Made by a program: the position numbers and the translations under genes. From positions 1-37,722 of the forward strand of contig NZ_JACEFC010000033.1 of the NCBI RefSeq assembly GCF_014180715.1: a stretch of DNA of 37,722 bases, read 5' to 3'. The notes below the pieces were generated by a model that saw only the letters and a program-made list of their open reading frames with translations, searched no databases and was not told the origin of the DNA. This document shows positions 16,713 to 24,736 of the stretch, piece by piece (the first letter of the stretch is position 1; each line of letters opens with the position of its first letter). Source of the stretch: Nocardioides stalactiti (lineage in GTDB: Bacteria > Actinomycetota > Actinomycetes > Propionibacteriales > Nocardioidaceae).

Positions 16713-18137
16713 GTGAACGACCGACTCGACGACGCCGCCGACCGCTGGGCGCCTCCTGGTGAGTCGCAGCCGGCTGCCCAGCCGGCCGCCCAGCCAGGTG
16801 CCCCGACAGGTGCCCAGCCGGCGGCCCCGCCGGCCGCACCGTCGGTCGCCCCGCCGGCCGCGCAGTCGGTTGCCCCGCCGGCCAGCCGACCGTCCGCGCC
16901 GCCCCCGCCGCCGACCGAGGCGTTGACCGCCGTGTCACAGCCGACCCGCGCGTTCTCGGCGACCTCGGCCTCCGTCCCGTCGGTGACCGGTCCGGTCCTT
17001 CCGCCGCCCGCGGCCCCCGCGCCGGAGCGCGCCCGTCCCTCCGGCTGGGTCTGGCCCGTCGTGGCGCTGCTCGCGCTGGTGGTGGGCGTCGCCGGCGGCG
17101 TCGTCGGCGGCATCGGCTACGCCGAGTGGAACGACGACGAGCAGCAGCCGGTCACGACCGTCGGTCTCGACACCAGCGGCCTCGACACCCAGCCGCCGCT
17201 CCAGAAGCCCGGCTCCGTCGCGCGGGTCGCGCAGGAGGTGCTGCCGAGCACCGTGCAGATCATCGCCGAGTTCGAGGGCGTCGAGGCAGGTGCCACCGGA
17301 TCCGGCTTCGTGCTCGACGACCAGGGGCACATCGTCACCAACAACCACGTGGTCGCCGACGCCGCGGAGAACGACGGCCCGATCGAGATCGTCGACCAGG
17401 ACGGCAACCGCCAGAACGCCACGGTGGTCGGCCGCAGCCCCGTCTACGACCTCGCCGTCCTCCACGTGGCCGGGGCCGACGACCTCAAGCCCGCGTCGCT
17501 CGGGCGCTCCGAGAGCCTCCGCGTCGGCGAGCCCGTCGTCGCCATCGGTGCTCCGCTCGGCCTCAGCTCGACCGTCACCTCGGGCATCGTCAGCGCCCTC
17601 AACCGGCCGGTGACCACCGGCAGCACGGCCGACGACTCGTCGTACATCAATGCCGTCCAGACCGACGCCGCGATCAACCCCGGCAACTCCGGCGGTCCGC
17701 TCGTCAACCTGCAGGGTCAGGTCGTCGGCGTGAACTCAGCGATCGCGACCAACGGGGGCGGCTCGTTCGACGAGGAGGCGGGCAACATCGGGGTCGGCTT
17801 CGCCATCCCGGTCGAGCAGGTCATCGTCACGGCCGACCAGATCCTGGAGTCCGGCGAGGCGCAGTACCCCGTCATCGGCGCCCGGGTCCAGACCGGCGGG
17901 CCGACCCAGCTCGACGGCGCGACGGTCGACGAGGTCCTCGCCGACTCGCCCGCCGAGGAGGCCGGCCTCGAGGACGGCGACCTCATCACCCGGGTCAACG
18001 GCCTCCGGGTCACCGACGGCATCGCCCTCATCGTGGCGATCCGCACCCACCAGCCCGGCGAGACCATCGAGTTCACCGTCGAGCGCGACGGCGACGAGCA
18101 GAAGATCCAGGTCACGCTGGACGGCGAGGTCGGCTAG
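16713..18137 (+). CDS. htrA: HtrA/DegP-type membrane-anchored serine protease with PDZ domain
   Basis: A 474-residue protein. Residues 1-110 are a Pro/Ala-rich cytoplasmic segment, residues about 111-137 a membrane anchor (GWVWPVVALLALVVGVAGGV). The trypsin-like domain outside the membrane has the triad His212 (TNNHVV), Asp246 (YDLAVL) and Ser326 (GNSGGPLV). One PDZ domain (about 375-470) includes SPAEEAGLEDGDLITRVNG. Such proteases act as quality-control enzymes or chaperones for misfolded exported proteins. It follows sigE-rseA, as in mycobacteria. The start is GTG 16713 with a weak ribosome binding site. tatB, which I recall next in M. tuberculosis, is not here; a convergent gene follows after 35 bp. 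Confidence 0.93.
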   Translation: MNDRLDDAADRWAPPGESQPAAQPAAQPGAPTGAQPAAPPAAPSVAPPAAQSVAPPASRPSAPPPPPTEALTAVSQPTRAFSATSASVPSVTGPVLPPPAAPAPERARPSGWVWPVVALLALVVGVAGGVVGGIGYAEWNDDEQQPVTTVGLDTSGLDTQPPLQKPGSVARVAQEVLPSTVQIIAEFEGVEAGATGSGFVLDDQGHIVTNNHVVADAAENDGPIEIVDQDGNRQNATVVGRSPVYDLAVLHVAGADDLKPASLGRSESLRVGEPVVAIGAPLGLSSTVTSGIVSALNRPVTTGSTADDSSYINAVQTDAAINPGNSGGPLVNLQGQVVGVNSAIATNGGGSFDEEAGNIGVGFAIPVEQVIVTADQILESGEAQYPVIGARVQTGGPTQLDGATVDEVLADSPAEEAGLEDGDLITRVNGLRVTDGIALIVAIRTHQPGETIEFTVERDGDEQKIQVTLDGEVG

Positions 18138-18172
18138 ACCCGCGCGTCCACGCGAGTGTCCGCGCGAGTGGC

Positions 18173-19507
18173 CTAGGCGTTGAACAGCAGGTAGAGGCCG
18201 CCGGCGGTGAAGCCGACCATCACGACCAGCAGCGGGAGCTGACCGGTGATCTGGTGGCGCCGGGGGAGCAGCGCGATCGCCCGGTCGTGGGCGAGCACGG
18301 CCGCCGTGACGTGGCCGACGACGACCGCGAGCACCTTGATGGTCGCGAGCACCGTCGGGTGGTAGGAGAACCAGTACGACGGCTCGACCGCCGCCGTGCC
18401 GAGGATGTCCCACCCCTTGCCGAGCGGATCACTGGCCCGGGCGAGGGTCTGGGTGCCGACGTCGATGAAGAGCGTCAGGTAGTGGGCCACGATGTAGCCC
18501 GCGACGATCGGCACGATCGAGTGCGCCAGCCGCCGCGGCAGCTCGCGTCGACGTACCTCGGGGCCGACCCCGGTGAGCGCGGCGCCGAGGCTGAAGATGA
18601 CGGCGGCCCCGACGCAGAACGTGAGCAGCGCCAGGTTGTTGAGCACCAGCCCGTTGACCGACGACTGCTGGATCGTGCGGATCCAGTACGTCGACTCCCC
18701 GAAGGAGTCGAACGCCGTGCTGCCGAAGAGCACCGCGACGACGGCCACCAGCCCGGCCCGGGAGGGGATGGACGCGACACCGGCCAACGGGCTGCGGAGG
18801 CGGATCCGTCCGTCCTCGTCGCGCCCGAGGACGGACAGCGAGCCGACCAGGGTGGAGTAGACCTCGAACGGGTCGGCGTACTCGTAGAACCGGGAGCCGA
18901 ACACGGCACCGCCGACGAGCATCGCGGCGACGTAGAGCGCGCACCACAGCCGCACCGTCCCGAGATCGGTCGGCGTCCGGTTGACCAGCTCCATCCACAC
19001 GAACGAGTAGAGGCCGATCGCCGCCGGCCAGTGGCCGAGCCACGCCGGGTAGTCGTAGAGCCCGCGGTCGGGGTCGCCGCCGGTGAGCCGGGCGAGCCCG
19101 GCGTTGACGGTCCGCATCGGGTTGATCGCGCGCCAGACCGGGCCGAACAGGATCGAGGCGAAGACGATGCCGACCCACAGCCAGACGTAGATGATCCCGA
19201 AGAACGGGTTGGTGAGCTGGTTCTCTCCGGCGATCGCGGTCCAGGCGGTGAACGCGAAGCCGAACAGGCCGATGATGCGCAGGGCGACCAGGCCGTACGA
19301 CGGCACGCGTCGCGGCCGCTCGGGGGACTCGGCCTCGTCCGGCAGGACCTCCAGCCCGGTGGCGTAGCGCGGCGAGCGCCACGCGACGACGAGGACGGTG
19401 AAGGAGATGACCAGAGCCGCGACCGCACCGGAGATCGCGAGGCCCAACGAGATCGGGAGATCGGCCTGACCACCCAGCCCGTGGGCCTCGAGCACGCCGC
19501 CGGTCAC
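18173..19507 (-). CDS. Polytopic membrane protein (annotated elsewhere as fenitrothion hydrolase-like)
   Basis: A 444-residue integral membrane protein with about eight to ten hydrophobic segments, beginning VTGGVLEAHGLGGQADLPIS. This N-terminus is characteristic of actinobacterial proteins labelled fenitrothion hydrolase, a name borrowed from a Burkholderia pesticide-degrading protein and probably misleading for the true role. No hydrolase motif is evident. GTG 19507 overlaps the stop of the lipoprotein gene by four bases (GTGA), so the two are translated together and may form one complex at the membrane. Transport or handling of a metal or small ligand delivered by the lipoprotein is possible but unproven. 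It is convergent with htrA. Confidence 0.7.
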   Translation of the reverse strand: MTGGVLEAHGLGGQADLPISLGLAISGAVAALVISFTVLVVAWRSPRYATGLEVLPDEAESPERPRRVPSYGLVALRIIGLFGFAFTAWTAIAGENQLTNPFFGIIYVWLWVGIVFASILFGPVWRAINPMRTVNAGLARLTGGDPDRGLYDYPAWLGHWPAAIGLYSFVWMELVNRTPTDLGTVRLWCALYVAAMLVGGAVFGSRFYEYADPFEVYSTLVGSLSVLGRDEDGRIRLRSPLAGVASIPSRAGLVAVVAVLFGSTAFDSFGESTYWIRTIQQSSVNGLVLNNLALLTFCVGAAVIFSLGAALTGVGPEVRRRELPRRLAHSIVPIVAGYIVAHYLTLFIDVGTQTLARASDPLGKGWDILGTAAVEPSYWFSYHPTVLATIKVLAVVVGHVTAAVLAHDRAIALLPRRHQITGQLPLLVVMVGFTAGGLYLLFNA

Positions 19508-19872
19508 CGGACTTCGAGCTGCACGATGACCTGGTCGAGCTCGTGCGACTCCACCTCGATGATCCCGGGACGGTCGATCTGGATCTCGAACGTCTCCGTG
19601 CCGGCGTCGTAGGCGAACTCCTGCTCGGGGTCGGAGTGCAGGTGGAGGGTGCCGGGCTCGTCTGCGGTCACCACGAGGTCGATCGGCTGCCCCTTGTCGA
19701 CCTCGACGCGCTCGCCGTTGGGCGTGACCGCGCCGTTCTCGAAGGTGATCTCGACCACCTCCGGGTCGCCGTCGGACGTGCCGCCGTCGCCGCCCTCGTC
19801 GGTGCTGCAGGCCGCCAGGGCCGTCCCCACCAGGACCGTGCACGCCAGTCGCCGCACCGTCGTTGCCTTCAC
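19504..19872 (-). CDS. Cupredoxin-like lipoprotein
   Basis: A 122-residue protein with a lipoprotein signal: VRRLACTVLVGTALAAC, with lipobox LAAC and Cys22 as the likely lipidated residue. The mature part, after a Gly/Asp-rich linker, is one beta-rich domain (EITFENGAVTPNGERVEVDK, IDLVVTADEPGTLHLHSDPE, IEVESHELDQVIVQLEVR) resembling cupredoxin_1/EfeO-type folds. His residues in LHLHSDPE and VESHELD may bind metal, but the classic type 1 copper set His-Cys-His-Met is not complete: there is no Cys after the signal and no suitably placed Met. GTG 19872 follows an AGGAGG site. Coupled to the downstream membrane protein. Confidence 0.75.
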   Translation of the reverse strand: MKATTVRRLACTVLVGTALAACSTDEGGDGGTSDGDPEVVEITFENGAVTPNGERVEVDKGQPIDLVVTADEPGTLHLHSDPEQEFAYDAGTETFEIQIDRPGIIEVESHELDQVIVQLEVR

Positions 19873-20028
19873 CGTGATCCTCCTGCTCGTGCCCGGGTCC
19901 GCGCCTCGTCGGCATCGTCCATCCTCCGCACACGGACAAATGCCAGTGCGGACGCGGACCTCTGTCAGAATCTCACGCAACAAGCCATGGGGCTTGACGG
20001 GGGGCCGGTACCAGAAGGTGGGTTTGTC

Positions 20029-21483
20029 GTGGTCGATCGGGTTCGCGCGCGCGACCTGTCGTTCCTGACCGCTGAGACTCCCGAGACGCCGCTCCACAAC
20101 GCGACGATCGAGATCTTCGACCCGGGCGACTCCGGGTTCGACTACGCACGCCTGGTCGAGCTGATCCGGGACCGGATCGCGTTCGTCCCCCGCTACCGCC
20201 AGCGGGTGCAGGCCGTGCCGGGTCACCTCGCCGCCCCGCTGTGGGTCGATGACGAGAACTTCGACCTCGGCTTCCACGTCCGCCGTTCGGCGCTGCCGCG
20301 CCCCGGTACGTCGACCCAGCTGCTGGAGCTCGCCTCCCGGATCGTGTCGCGCCCGCTCGACCGGTCACGCCCGTTGTGGGAGGTCTACTTCGTCGAGGGT
20401 CTCGAGGGCGGCCGGGTCGCGCTGCTGTCCAAGACCCACCAGGCGCTCGTCGACGGGGTCCACACCGTCGACCTCGGCCAGCTGCTCCTCGACGCCCAGC
20501 CGACGCCGCGCGAGTTCGAGCCCGACGACTGGGAGCCGCGTCGCGCCCCCACGCCGGGTGCGCTCGTCGCCGGCGCGGTGCGCGAGGCCGTCACCGACAC
20601 CCAGACCGTCGTCAACACGGTGCGGGGCACGACCCGCACGGTGGCCCGGACGGTCGATGCCCGCACCAAGCGGGTGCGGAGCGTCGTCGGCGCCGTCACC
20701 GGCCGCCGGCCGCGGTCCCGCGGCGTCATCGGCGGCGAGCTCTCGCAGCAGCGTCGCGTCGTCACCGTCGAGACCTGCCTCAGCGACTACCGCAAGGTCC
20801 GCCAGGCTCACGGCGGCACGGTCAACGACGTCATCCTGGCCACCGTCACCGGCGGCCTCCGCTCCTGGCTGATGACCCGCGCCGAGTCGATGGGCGGCAT
20901 CCGGCAGGTGCGCGCGGTGGTCCCGGTCTCCGTCATCGACGAGGAGCTCGAGGCGACCTCGCTCGGGAGCCAGATCGCAGCCCACTTCGTCGACCTGCCG
21001 GTCGGCGAGGCCAGCCCGGTCGTCCGGCTGCACCAGGTCTCCTACTCCTTCCAGGCCCACAAGGAGACGGGTCGTTCGGTCGCGGCCAACCGGCTCGCGG
21101 GCGTGGCCGGGTTCGCGCCGACGACGTTCCACGCGATCGGCTCTCGGGTCGCGGCCGACGAGATGCGGCGCGGCTACCAGCTGTCGGTGACCAACGTCCC
21201 CGGACCGCAGACGCCGCTCTACGCCGCCGGCGCGGAGATGCTGGCGAGCTATCCGGTCGCGCCGCTGGTCCAGGGCCACCCGCTGGTCCTGAGCGTGACC
21301 TCCTACAACGGCGGGGTGTTCTACGGCATCACCGCCGACCGGGACCTGGTGCCGGACGCGGACCTGCTCGGCATCTGCATCCGCGAGGCTCTCGACGAGC
21401 TCCTCGAGGTTTCCTCGGCCGGTCGGGAGCGCGCTCCGCGCGGTCGTCGTACGACGTCGGGCAAGCCCAAGCCGAAGCGCTAG
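20029..21483 (+). CDS. WS/DGAT-family acyltransferase with altered active-site motif
   Basis: A 484-residue member of the wax ester synthase / diacylglycerol acyltransferase family (acyl-CoA plus alcohol or diacylglycerol). Family landmarks are DLSFLTAETPETPLHNATIE at the start, PLWEVYFVEGLEGGRVALLS, the NDVILATVTGGLRSWL block and SVTNVPGPQTPLY near the end. The catalytic motif HHxxxDG reads HQALVDG here (His137, Gln138, Asp142): the second histidine, thought to be the general base, is glutamine. It may be inactive, use another residue, or belong to a variant subfamily. The GTG start at 20029 follows AAGGTGGG; ATG 19987 is an alternative. A basic linker of about 60 residues splits the two halves. 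Confidence 0.85.
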   Translation: MVDRVRARDLSFLTAETPETPLHNATIEIFDPGDSGFDYARLVELIRDRIAFVPRYRQRVQAVPGHLAAPLWVDDENFDLGFHVRRSALPRPGTSTQLLELASRIVSRPLDRSRPLWEVYFVEGLEGGRVALLSKTHQALVDGVHTVDLGQLLLDAQPTPREFEPDDWEPRRAPTPGALVAGAVREAVTDTQTVVNTVRGTTRTVARTVDARTKRVRSVVGAVTGRRPRSRGVIGGELSQQRRVVTVETCLSDYRKVRQAHGGTVNDVILATVTGGLRSWLMTRAESMGGIRQVRAVVPVSVIDEELEATSLGSQIAAHFVDLPVGEASPVVRLHQVSYSFQAHKETGRSVAANRLAGVAGFAPTTFHAIGSRVAADEMRRGYQLSVTNVPGPQTPLYAAGAEMLASYPVAPLVQGHPLVLSVTSYNGGVFYGITADRDLVPDADLLGICIREALDELLEVSSAGRERAPRGRRTTSGKPKPKR

Positions 21484-21529
21484 GTGCCGCGCCGGCGGTG
21501 AGTGCAGCGACGACTCGCTCGCGCCATTG

Positions 21530-21542
21530 TTTGTCTGACAAA
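21530..21542. promoter_or_regulatory. FadR/GntR-type palindromic operator candidate (TTTGTCTGACAAA)
   Basis: A perfect 6-1-6 palindrome lies 9 bp before the pruA ATG, in the 68-bp gap after the acyltransferase. It fits the TNGTNNNACNA pattern recognised by FadR-subfamily GntR regulators. Position close to the start suggests repression of pruA. No GntR gene lies in the window. Confidence 0.5.
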
Positions 21543-21551
21543 GTGGGCGGC

Positions 21552-23180
21552 ATGGACGCCATCACGTTGCCACCGGCTCCCACCAACGAGCCCAACCTGA
21601 CCTATGCGCCCGGCACCCCGGAGCGCGACGCCCTGACCGCGGAGATCGCCCGACAGGAGGCGACCGAGCACCCCATGGACGCCTACATCGGCGGCGAGTG
21701 GGTGGCTGGCGGCGGCCCCGAGATCCAGGTCGTCCAGCCCCACGACCACGCCCACGTCCTCGGGGTCCTCAAGGGCACGACCCAGGCTGACGCCCAGCGC
21801 GCGATCGACGCCGCGACCGACGCCGCTCCCGCCTGGCGGGCGATGCCGTTCGACGAGCGCTGCGCGATCCTGCTCAAGGCCGCCGAGCTGCTGGCCGGCC
21901 CGTGGCGCCAGCGCCTCAACGCCGCGACCGTCCTCGGGCAGTCCAAGACCGCGTTCCAGGCCGAGATCGACGCGGCGTGCGAGCTCATCGACTTCTGGCG
22001 CTTCAACGTCCACTACGCCCGGCAGATCCTGGCCGAGCAGCCGATCGCCAACAGCCCCGGCGTCTGGAACCGCACCGATCACCGCCCGCTCGAGGGCTTC
22101 GTCTACGCGATCACGCCGTTCAACTTCACTGCGATCGCGGGCAACCTGCCGACCGCGCCTGCACTCATGGGCAACACCGTCATCTGGAAGCCGAGCCCGA
22201 CCCAGCAGCACGCCGCGAGCCTGACGATGCAGCTGCTCGTCGAGGCCGGGATGCCGCCGGGCGTCATCAACATGCTGCCCGGCGACGGCATCGCGACCTC
22301 CGAGGTGGCGCTCGCCCACCGCGACCTGGCCGCCATCCACTTCACGGGGTCCACCCCGACCTTCCACCGGCTGTGGCAGACGGTCGGCGGCAACCTGCCG
22401 TCGTACCGGACCTATCCCCGGCTGGTGGGGGAGACCGGTGGCAAGGACTTCGTCATCGCGCACCCGTCGGCGGACCCGGAGGTCGTCACCACCGCGCTGA
22501 TCCGGGGCTCGTTCGAGTTCTCGGGACAGAAGTGCTCGGCTGCCTCCCGCGCCTACGTCGCGCGCTCGGTGTGGGAGCGGATGGGCGACGACCTGGTCGC
22601 CAAGACCGACGCGCTGTCGATGGGCGACCCCACCGACTTCTCGCACTTCCTCGGTGCCGTCATCGACGACCGGGCGTTCGCGAAGCACACCGCTGCGATC
22701 GAGCGGGCGAAGGCGACGTCGGGCCTGCAGGTCGTCGCAGGTGGTACGACGGACGACTCGGTCGGCTACTTCGTGCGGCCGACGATCGTCGTGGCCGACG
22801 ACCCGACCGACGAGATGTTCACGACCGAGTACTTCGGACCGATCCTCGTCGTCCACGTCTACGACGACGCCGACTTCGAGAAGGTCGTGCTCCAGGCGGA
22901 GTCCGCGGCGCCGTACGCCCTCACCGGGGCGATCATCGCCCAGGACCGGTCGGCCATCCGGTGGGCCCGGATGACGCTGCGGTTCGCCGCCGGGAACTTC
23001 TACATCAACGACAAGCCGACCGGTGCGGTCGTCGGCCAGCAGCCCTTCGGCGGCGGTCGCGCGTCGGGCACCAACGACAAGGCCGGCGCTGCTGCGAACC
23101 TGCTGCGCTGGACGTCGCCGCGCTCCATCAAGGAGACGCTCGTCCCGCCGACCGACCACCGGTACCCGTACCAGGGCTGA
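21552..23180 (+). CDS. pruA: L-glutamate gamma-semialdehyde (P5C) dehydrogenase
   Basis: A 542-residue aldehyde dehydrogenase of the 1-pyrroline-5-carboxylate dehydrogenase class, oxidising glutamate semialdehyde to glutamate with NAD, the second step of proline breakdown. The catalytic Cys328 is in FSGQKCSAASRAYV and Glu294 in VGETGGKDFVIAHP. The C-terminal GQQPFGGGRASGTNDKAGA is characteristic of this class. Length matches the free-standing enzyme rather than the PutA fusion. ATG 21552 gives MDAITLPPAPTNEP; an in-frame GTG is three codons earlier. No proline dehydrogenase gene, often a neighbour, is in the window. A FadR-type palindrome precedes it. Confidence 0.96.
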   Translation: MDAITLPPAPTNEPNLTYAPGTPERDALTAEIARQEATEHPMDAYIGGEWVAGGGPEIQVVQPHDHAHVLGVLKGTTQADAQRAIDAATDAAPAWRAMPFDERCAILLKAAELLAGPWRQRLNAATVLGQSKTAFQAEIDAACELIDFWRFNVHYARQILAEQPIANSPGVWNRTDHRPLEGFVYAITPFNFTAIAGNLPTAPALMGNTVIWKPSPTQQHAASLTMQLLVEAGMPPGVINMLPGDGIATSEVALAHRDLAAIHFTGSTPTFHRLWQTVGGNLPSYRTYPRLVGETGGKDFVIAHPSADPEVVTTALIRGSFEFSGQKCSAASRAYVARSVWERMGDDLVAKTDALSMGDPTDFSHFLGAVIDDRAFAKHTAAIERAKATSGLQVVAGGTTDDSVGYFVRPTIVVADDPTDEMFTTEYFGPILVVHVYDDADFEKVVLQAESAAPYALTGAIIAQDRSAIRWARMTLRFAAGNFYINDKPTGAVVGQQPFGGGRASGTNDKAGAAANLLRWTSPRSIKETLVPPTDHRYPYQG

Positions 23181-23206
23181 CGCCGACGGCTGAGAGGATG
23201 GGGAGC

Positions 23207-23401
23207 GTGACTCCCTGGCACATGGGCAACCTGCACCCGGTCGAACAGGTGCTGACCATCGTGCTGGCCTTCGGCCCGTTCCTCCTCCTCGGAGCCGTCA
23301 TCCTCGTCCGCCGCCGCCAGGACGCCCGCGAGGACGCCGCCGACCGCGACGCCGTTGCCCACGAGGCCGACCGCGCGGGCGACGACTCCCGAGAGCGCTA
23401 G
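23207..23401 (+). CDS. Small single-pass membrane protein
   Basis: About 64 residues from GTG 23207: a short N-terminal part, one membrane segment (residues about 14-34, EQVLTIVLAFGPFLLLGAVI), then RRR and an acidic/basic charged tail, implying a cytoplasmic C-terminus. Alternative starts are ATG 23198 and ATG 23222. GGGGAG precedes the GTG closely. It lies 26 nt after pruA and may be read through from it. Similar short proteins occur in other actinobacteria, from memory, without known function. Confidence 0.6.
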   Translation: MTPWHMGNLHPVEQVLTIVLAFGPFLLLGAVILVRRRQDAREDAADRDAVAHEADRAGDDSRER

Positions 23402-23405
23402 TCCG

Positions 23406-23516
23406 TCACCGCAGACCGTCAGACAGCGTTTGGGCGAGCAGTGCGACGGCCGTGATGCCGACGTAGATCAGCAACAGGATTCCGATCGCTTGGAAGAACT
23501 TGTTGGCGGATCCCAC
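23406..23516 (-). CDS. 36-residue membrane microprotein
   Basis: GTG 23516 to TGA 23406 encodes VGSANKFFQAIGILLLIYVG followed by ITAVALLAQTLSDGLR: a short amphipathic start, one hydrophobic segment (about residues 10-29) and a polar tail. TAGGG lies eight bases before the GTG. It begins 10 nt after the stop of the secreted-protein gene at 23527-24057, so the two are probably one transcript. It is convergent with the small membrane protein ending at 23401. Length, spacing, ribosome binding site and clean TM profile support it, but it is a prediction only. Confidence 0.5.
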   Translation of the reverse strand: MGSANKFFQAIGILLLIYVGITAVALLAQTLSDGLR

Positions 23517-23526
23517 GTTCGTGACC

Positions 23527-24057
23527 CTAGAACCACGTCTTGGTCGTGTCACACGTGCCTCCGACCGAACAGATCTTGCTTCCCATCGTGAAGATCTCGA
23601 CGGTGAAGTCGAAGGTCTGACCGATCGGTGTGCCGGAGATCCTCTGCTTTACCGAAAACCCCCACTTGACTGAGCAGACCCGCGAGAAGCAGTACTTCTT
23701 CTTGACGATCTGAGGTGCGGAGACGACATCCAGGTCCTCTAGCGAGCCGGTCAGGAAGTTGCGTGTCGGGAAGGTCAGGCCCGGGTTCTTGCCCCAGAAG
23801 ATCAGGCTGCCGTTGTGGCAGATCCCCAATCTCGGATCCATGTGATGCCCGGCGAAGAAGTCCCACCGGTTGGTGTGGTACATCCTGCCCCAACCGCCAC
23901 AGTTGCTCTCCCGCCCGAAGGTCTCCGCGTTGGCACGCGGGACGGCCGCGACGGTCATGGCGATGGTTGTGACCAGCACCAGGAGCGCTGCGCAGGCTCG
24001 ATGCCGGGTGGTGCGGAGTCCTCGCCGTGCCTTATGGGTGTTGCGGAATGTCTTCAT
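23527..24057 (-). CDS. Secreted six-cysteine protein of unknown function, lower GC
   Basis: A 176-residue protein with a long signal peptide (residues about 1-44; hydrophobic core CAALLVLVTTIAMTVAAVP, cleavage near ANA-ET). The mature part of about 130 residues has six cysteines, enough for three disulfides, and is rich in aromatic and basic residues (GGWGRMYHTNRWDFFAGHH, KKKYCFSRVC). GGGAGGA precedes ATG 24057. Two sampled 60-base lines are 53 and 58 percent GC, against roughly 70 percent in neighbours, and codon use is less GC-biased, so it may have been acquired. I do not recognise the family. A small secreted effector, inhibitor or binding protein is possible. Confidence 0.7.
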   Translation of the reverse strand: MKTFRNTHKARRGLRTTRHRACAALLVLVTTIAMTVAAVPRANAETFGRESNCGGWGRMYHTNRWDFFAGHHMDPRLGICHNGSLIFWGKNPGLTFPTRNFLTGSLEDLDVVSAPQIVKKKYCFSRVCSVKWGFSVKQRISGTPIGQTFDFTVEIFTMGSKICSVGGTCDTTKTWF

Positions 24058-24242
24058 GGCGTCCTCCCTCGACGTGGTCGTCGTCTGGTGGACGTGTGGG
24101 AGGGCGCGGTCCTTACGCAGCTTCGAGAGGTTTTTCAGCGGGTCTTCGGCGGCCCTCGTCCGACGGTGACGGCACCGACGCGGACAACGGCACTCGTTCT
24201 ACGGGTGCTGCGGCGGGAAGGACCGCTGAGGCTGGCGCGCCC

Positions 24243-24264
24243 GGCTGGCCCTAGCGGGCCAGCC
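24243..24264 (-). terminator. Hairpin overlapping the end of the DUF2505 operon
   Basis: GGCTGGCCC (24243-24251) and GGGCCAGCC (24256-24264) form a perfect 9-bp stem with a four-base loop. The stop codon (TAG on the minus strand, 24251-24253) lies at the stem-loop junction, so the last codons form one arm. No T-tract. It probably ends the two-gene DUF2505 transcript. Confidence 0.5.
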
Positions 24265-24736
24265 AGGCGACGCCGGCGCGGTTCTCGGCGCGCATCGCGC
24301 TGCCGAAGATCTTGCCGATCAGCGACTCGATCTTGCCGGCGACGAGCGGGATCTTGACCGTGATCGCCAGGGTCACCGTCTCGGTCGTCACTCCGTCCTT
24401 CTCGGTCAGGACCGCGGTCCCGACCATCTCGCCGGGCTTGCCCGGGATGGTGACGTGGATGTCGCCGTGCTCGGCGCTGGTCCAGGTCTCCTCCTGCACG
24501 ATGTCGGTCTCGTTGCCGACGAACTTCTTGGCGAAGCCCGGGACCCGGTCGGTCGGCTGGGAGTAGGCGATCCGGACCTTCATCGGGTCGCCCTGGACGC
24601 CCGTGATCGACACCTCGTGCTTGGTGGCGCGCTGCTCGACGCACACCGCGTCGCGGAACTCCGGGTCAGCGAGCATCGCGGCGACGTCTGCGAGAGGCGC
24701 CTCGTAGCGGAGCTCGTGGACGATCGTGGTCGCCAT
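24251..24736 (-). CDS. DUF2505 (SRPBCC-like) protein, second of pair
   Basis: A 161-residue protein of the DUF2505 family, beginning MATTIVHELRYEAPLADVAA and containing PGKPGEMVGTAVLTEKDGVT. DUF2505 proteins are predicted to adopt the START/Bet v 1-like (SRPBCC) fold with a deep hydrophobic pocket, so lipid or small-ligand binding is likely; no catalytic residues are known. It is a diverged duplicate of the gene just upstream, with the same block order (DP-x-FRDAV, VPGFAKKFVGNET, VKIPLVAGKIESLIG). Its ATG overlaps the upstream TGA by one base (TGATG at 24734-24738). Confidence 0.85.
   Translation of the reverse strand: MATTIVHELRYEAPLADVAAMLADPEFRDAVCVEQRATKHEVSITGVQGDPMKVRIAYSQPTDRVPGFAKKFVGNETDIVQEETWTSAEHGDIHVTIPGKPGEMVGTAVLTEKDGVTTETVTLAITVKIPLVAGKIESLIGKIFGSAMRAENRAGVAWLAR

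Noticed and set aside
16740..16910. Repeated CCGGCCGCC-like bases resembling a repeat array
   Set aside because: These simply encode the Pro/Ala-rich cytoplasmic segment of HtrA and vary in unit length; not a CRISPR or structured array.
18138..18172. GCGAGTG twice between htrA and the membrane protein as a possible terminator or repeat
   Set aside because: Seven-base direct copies with no stem; too weak to call.
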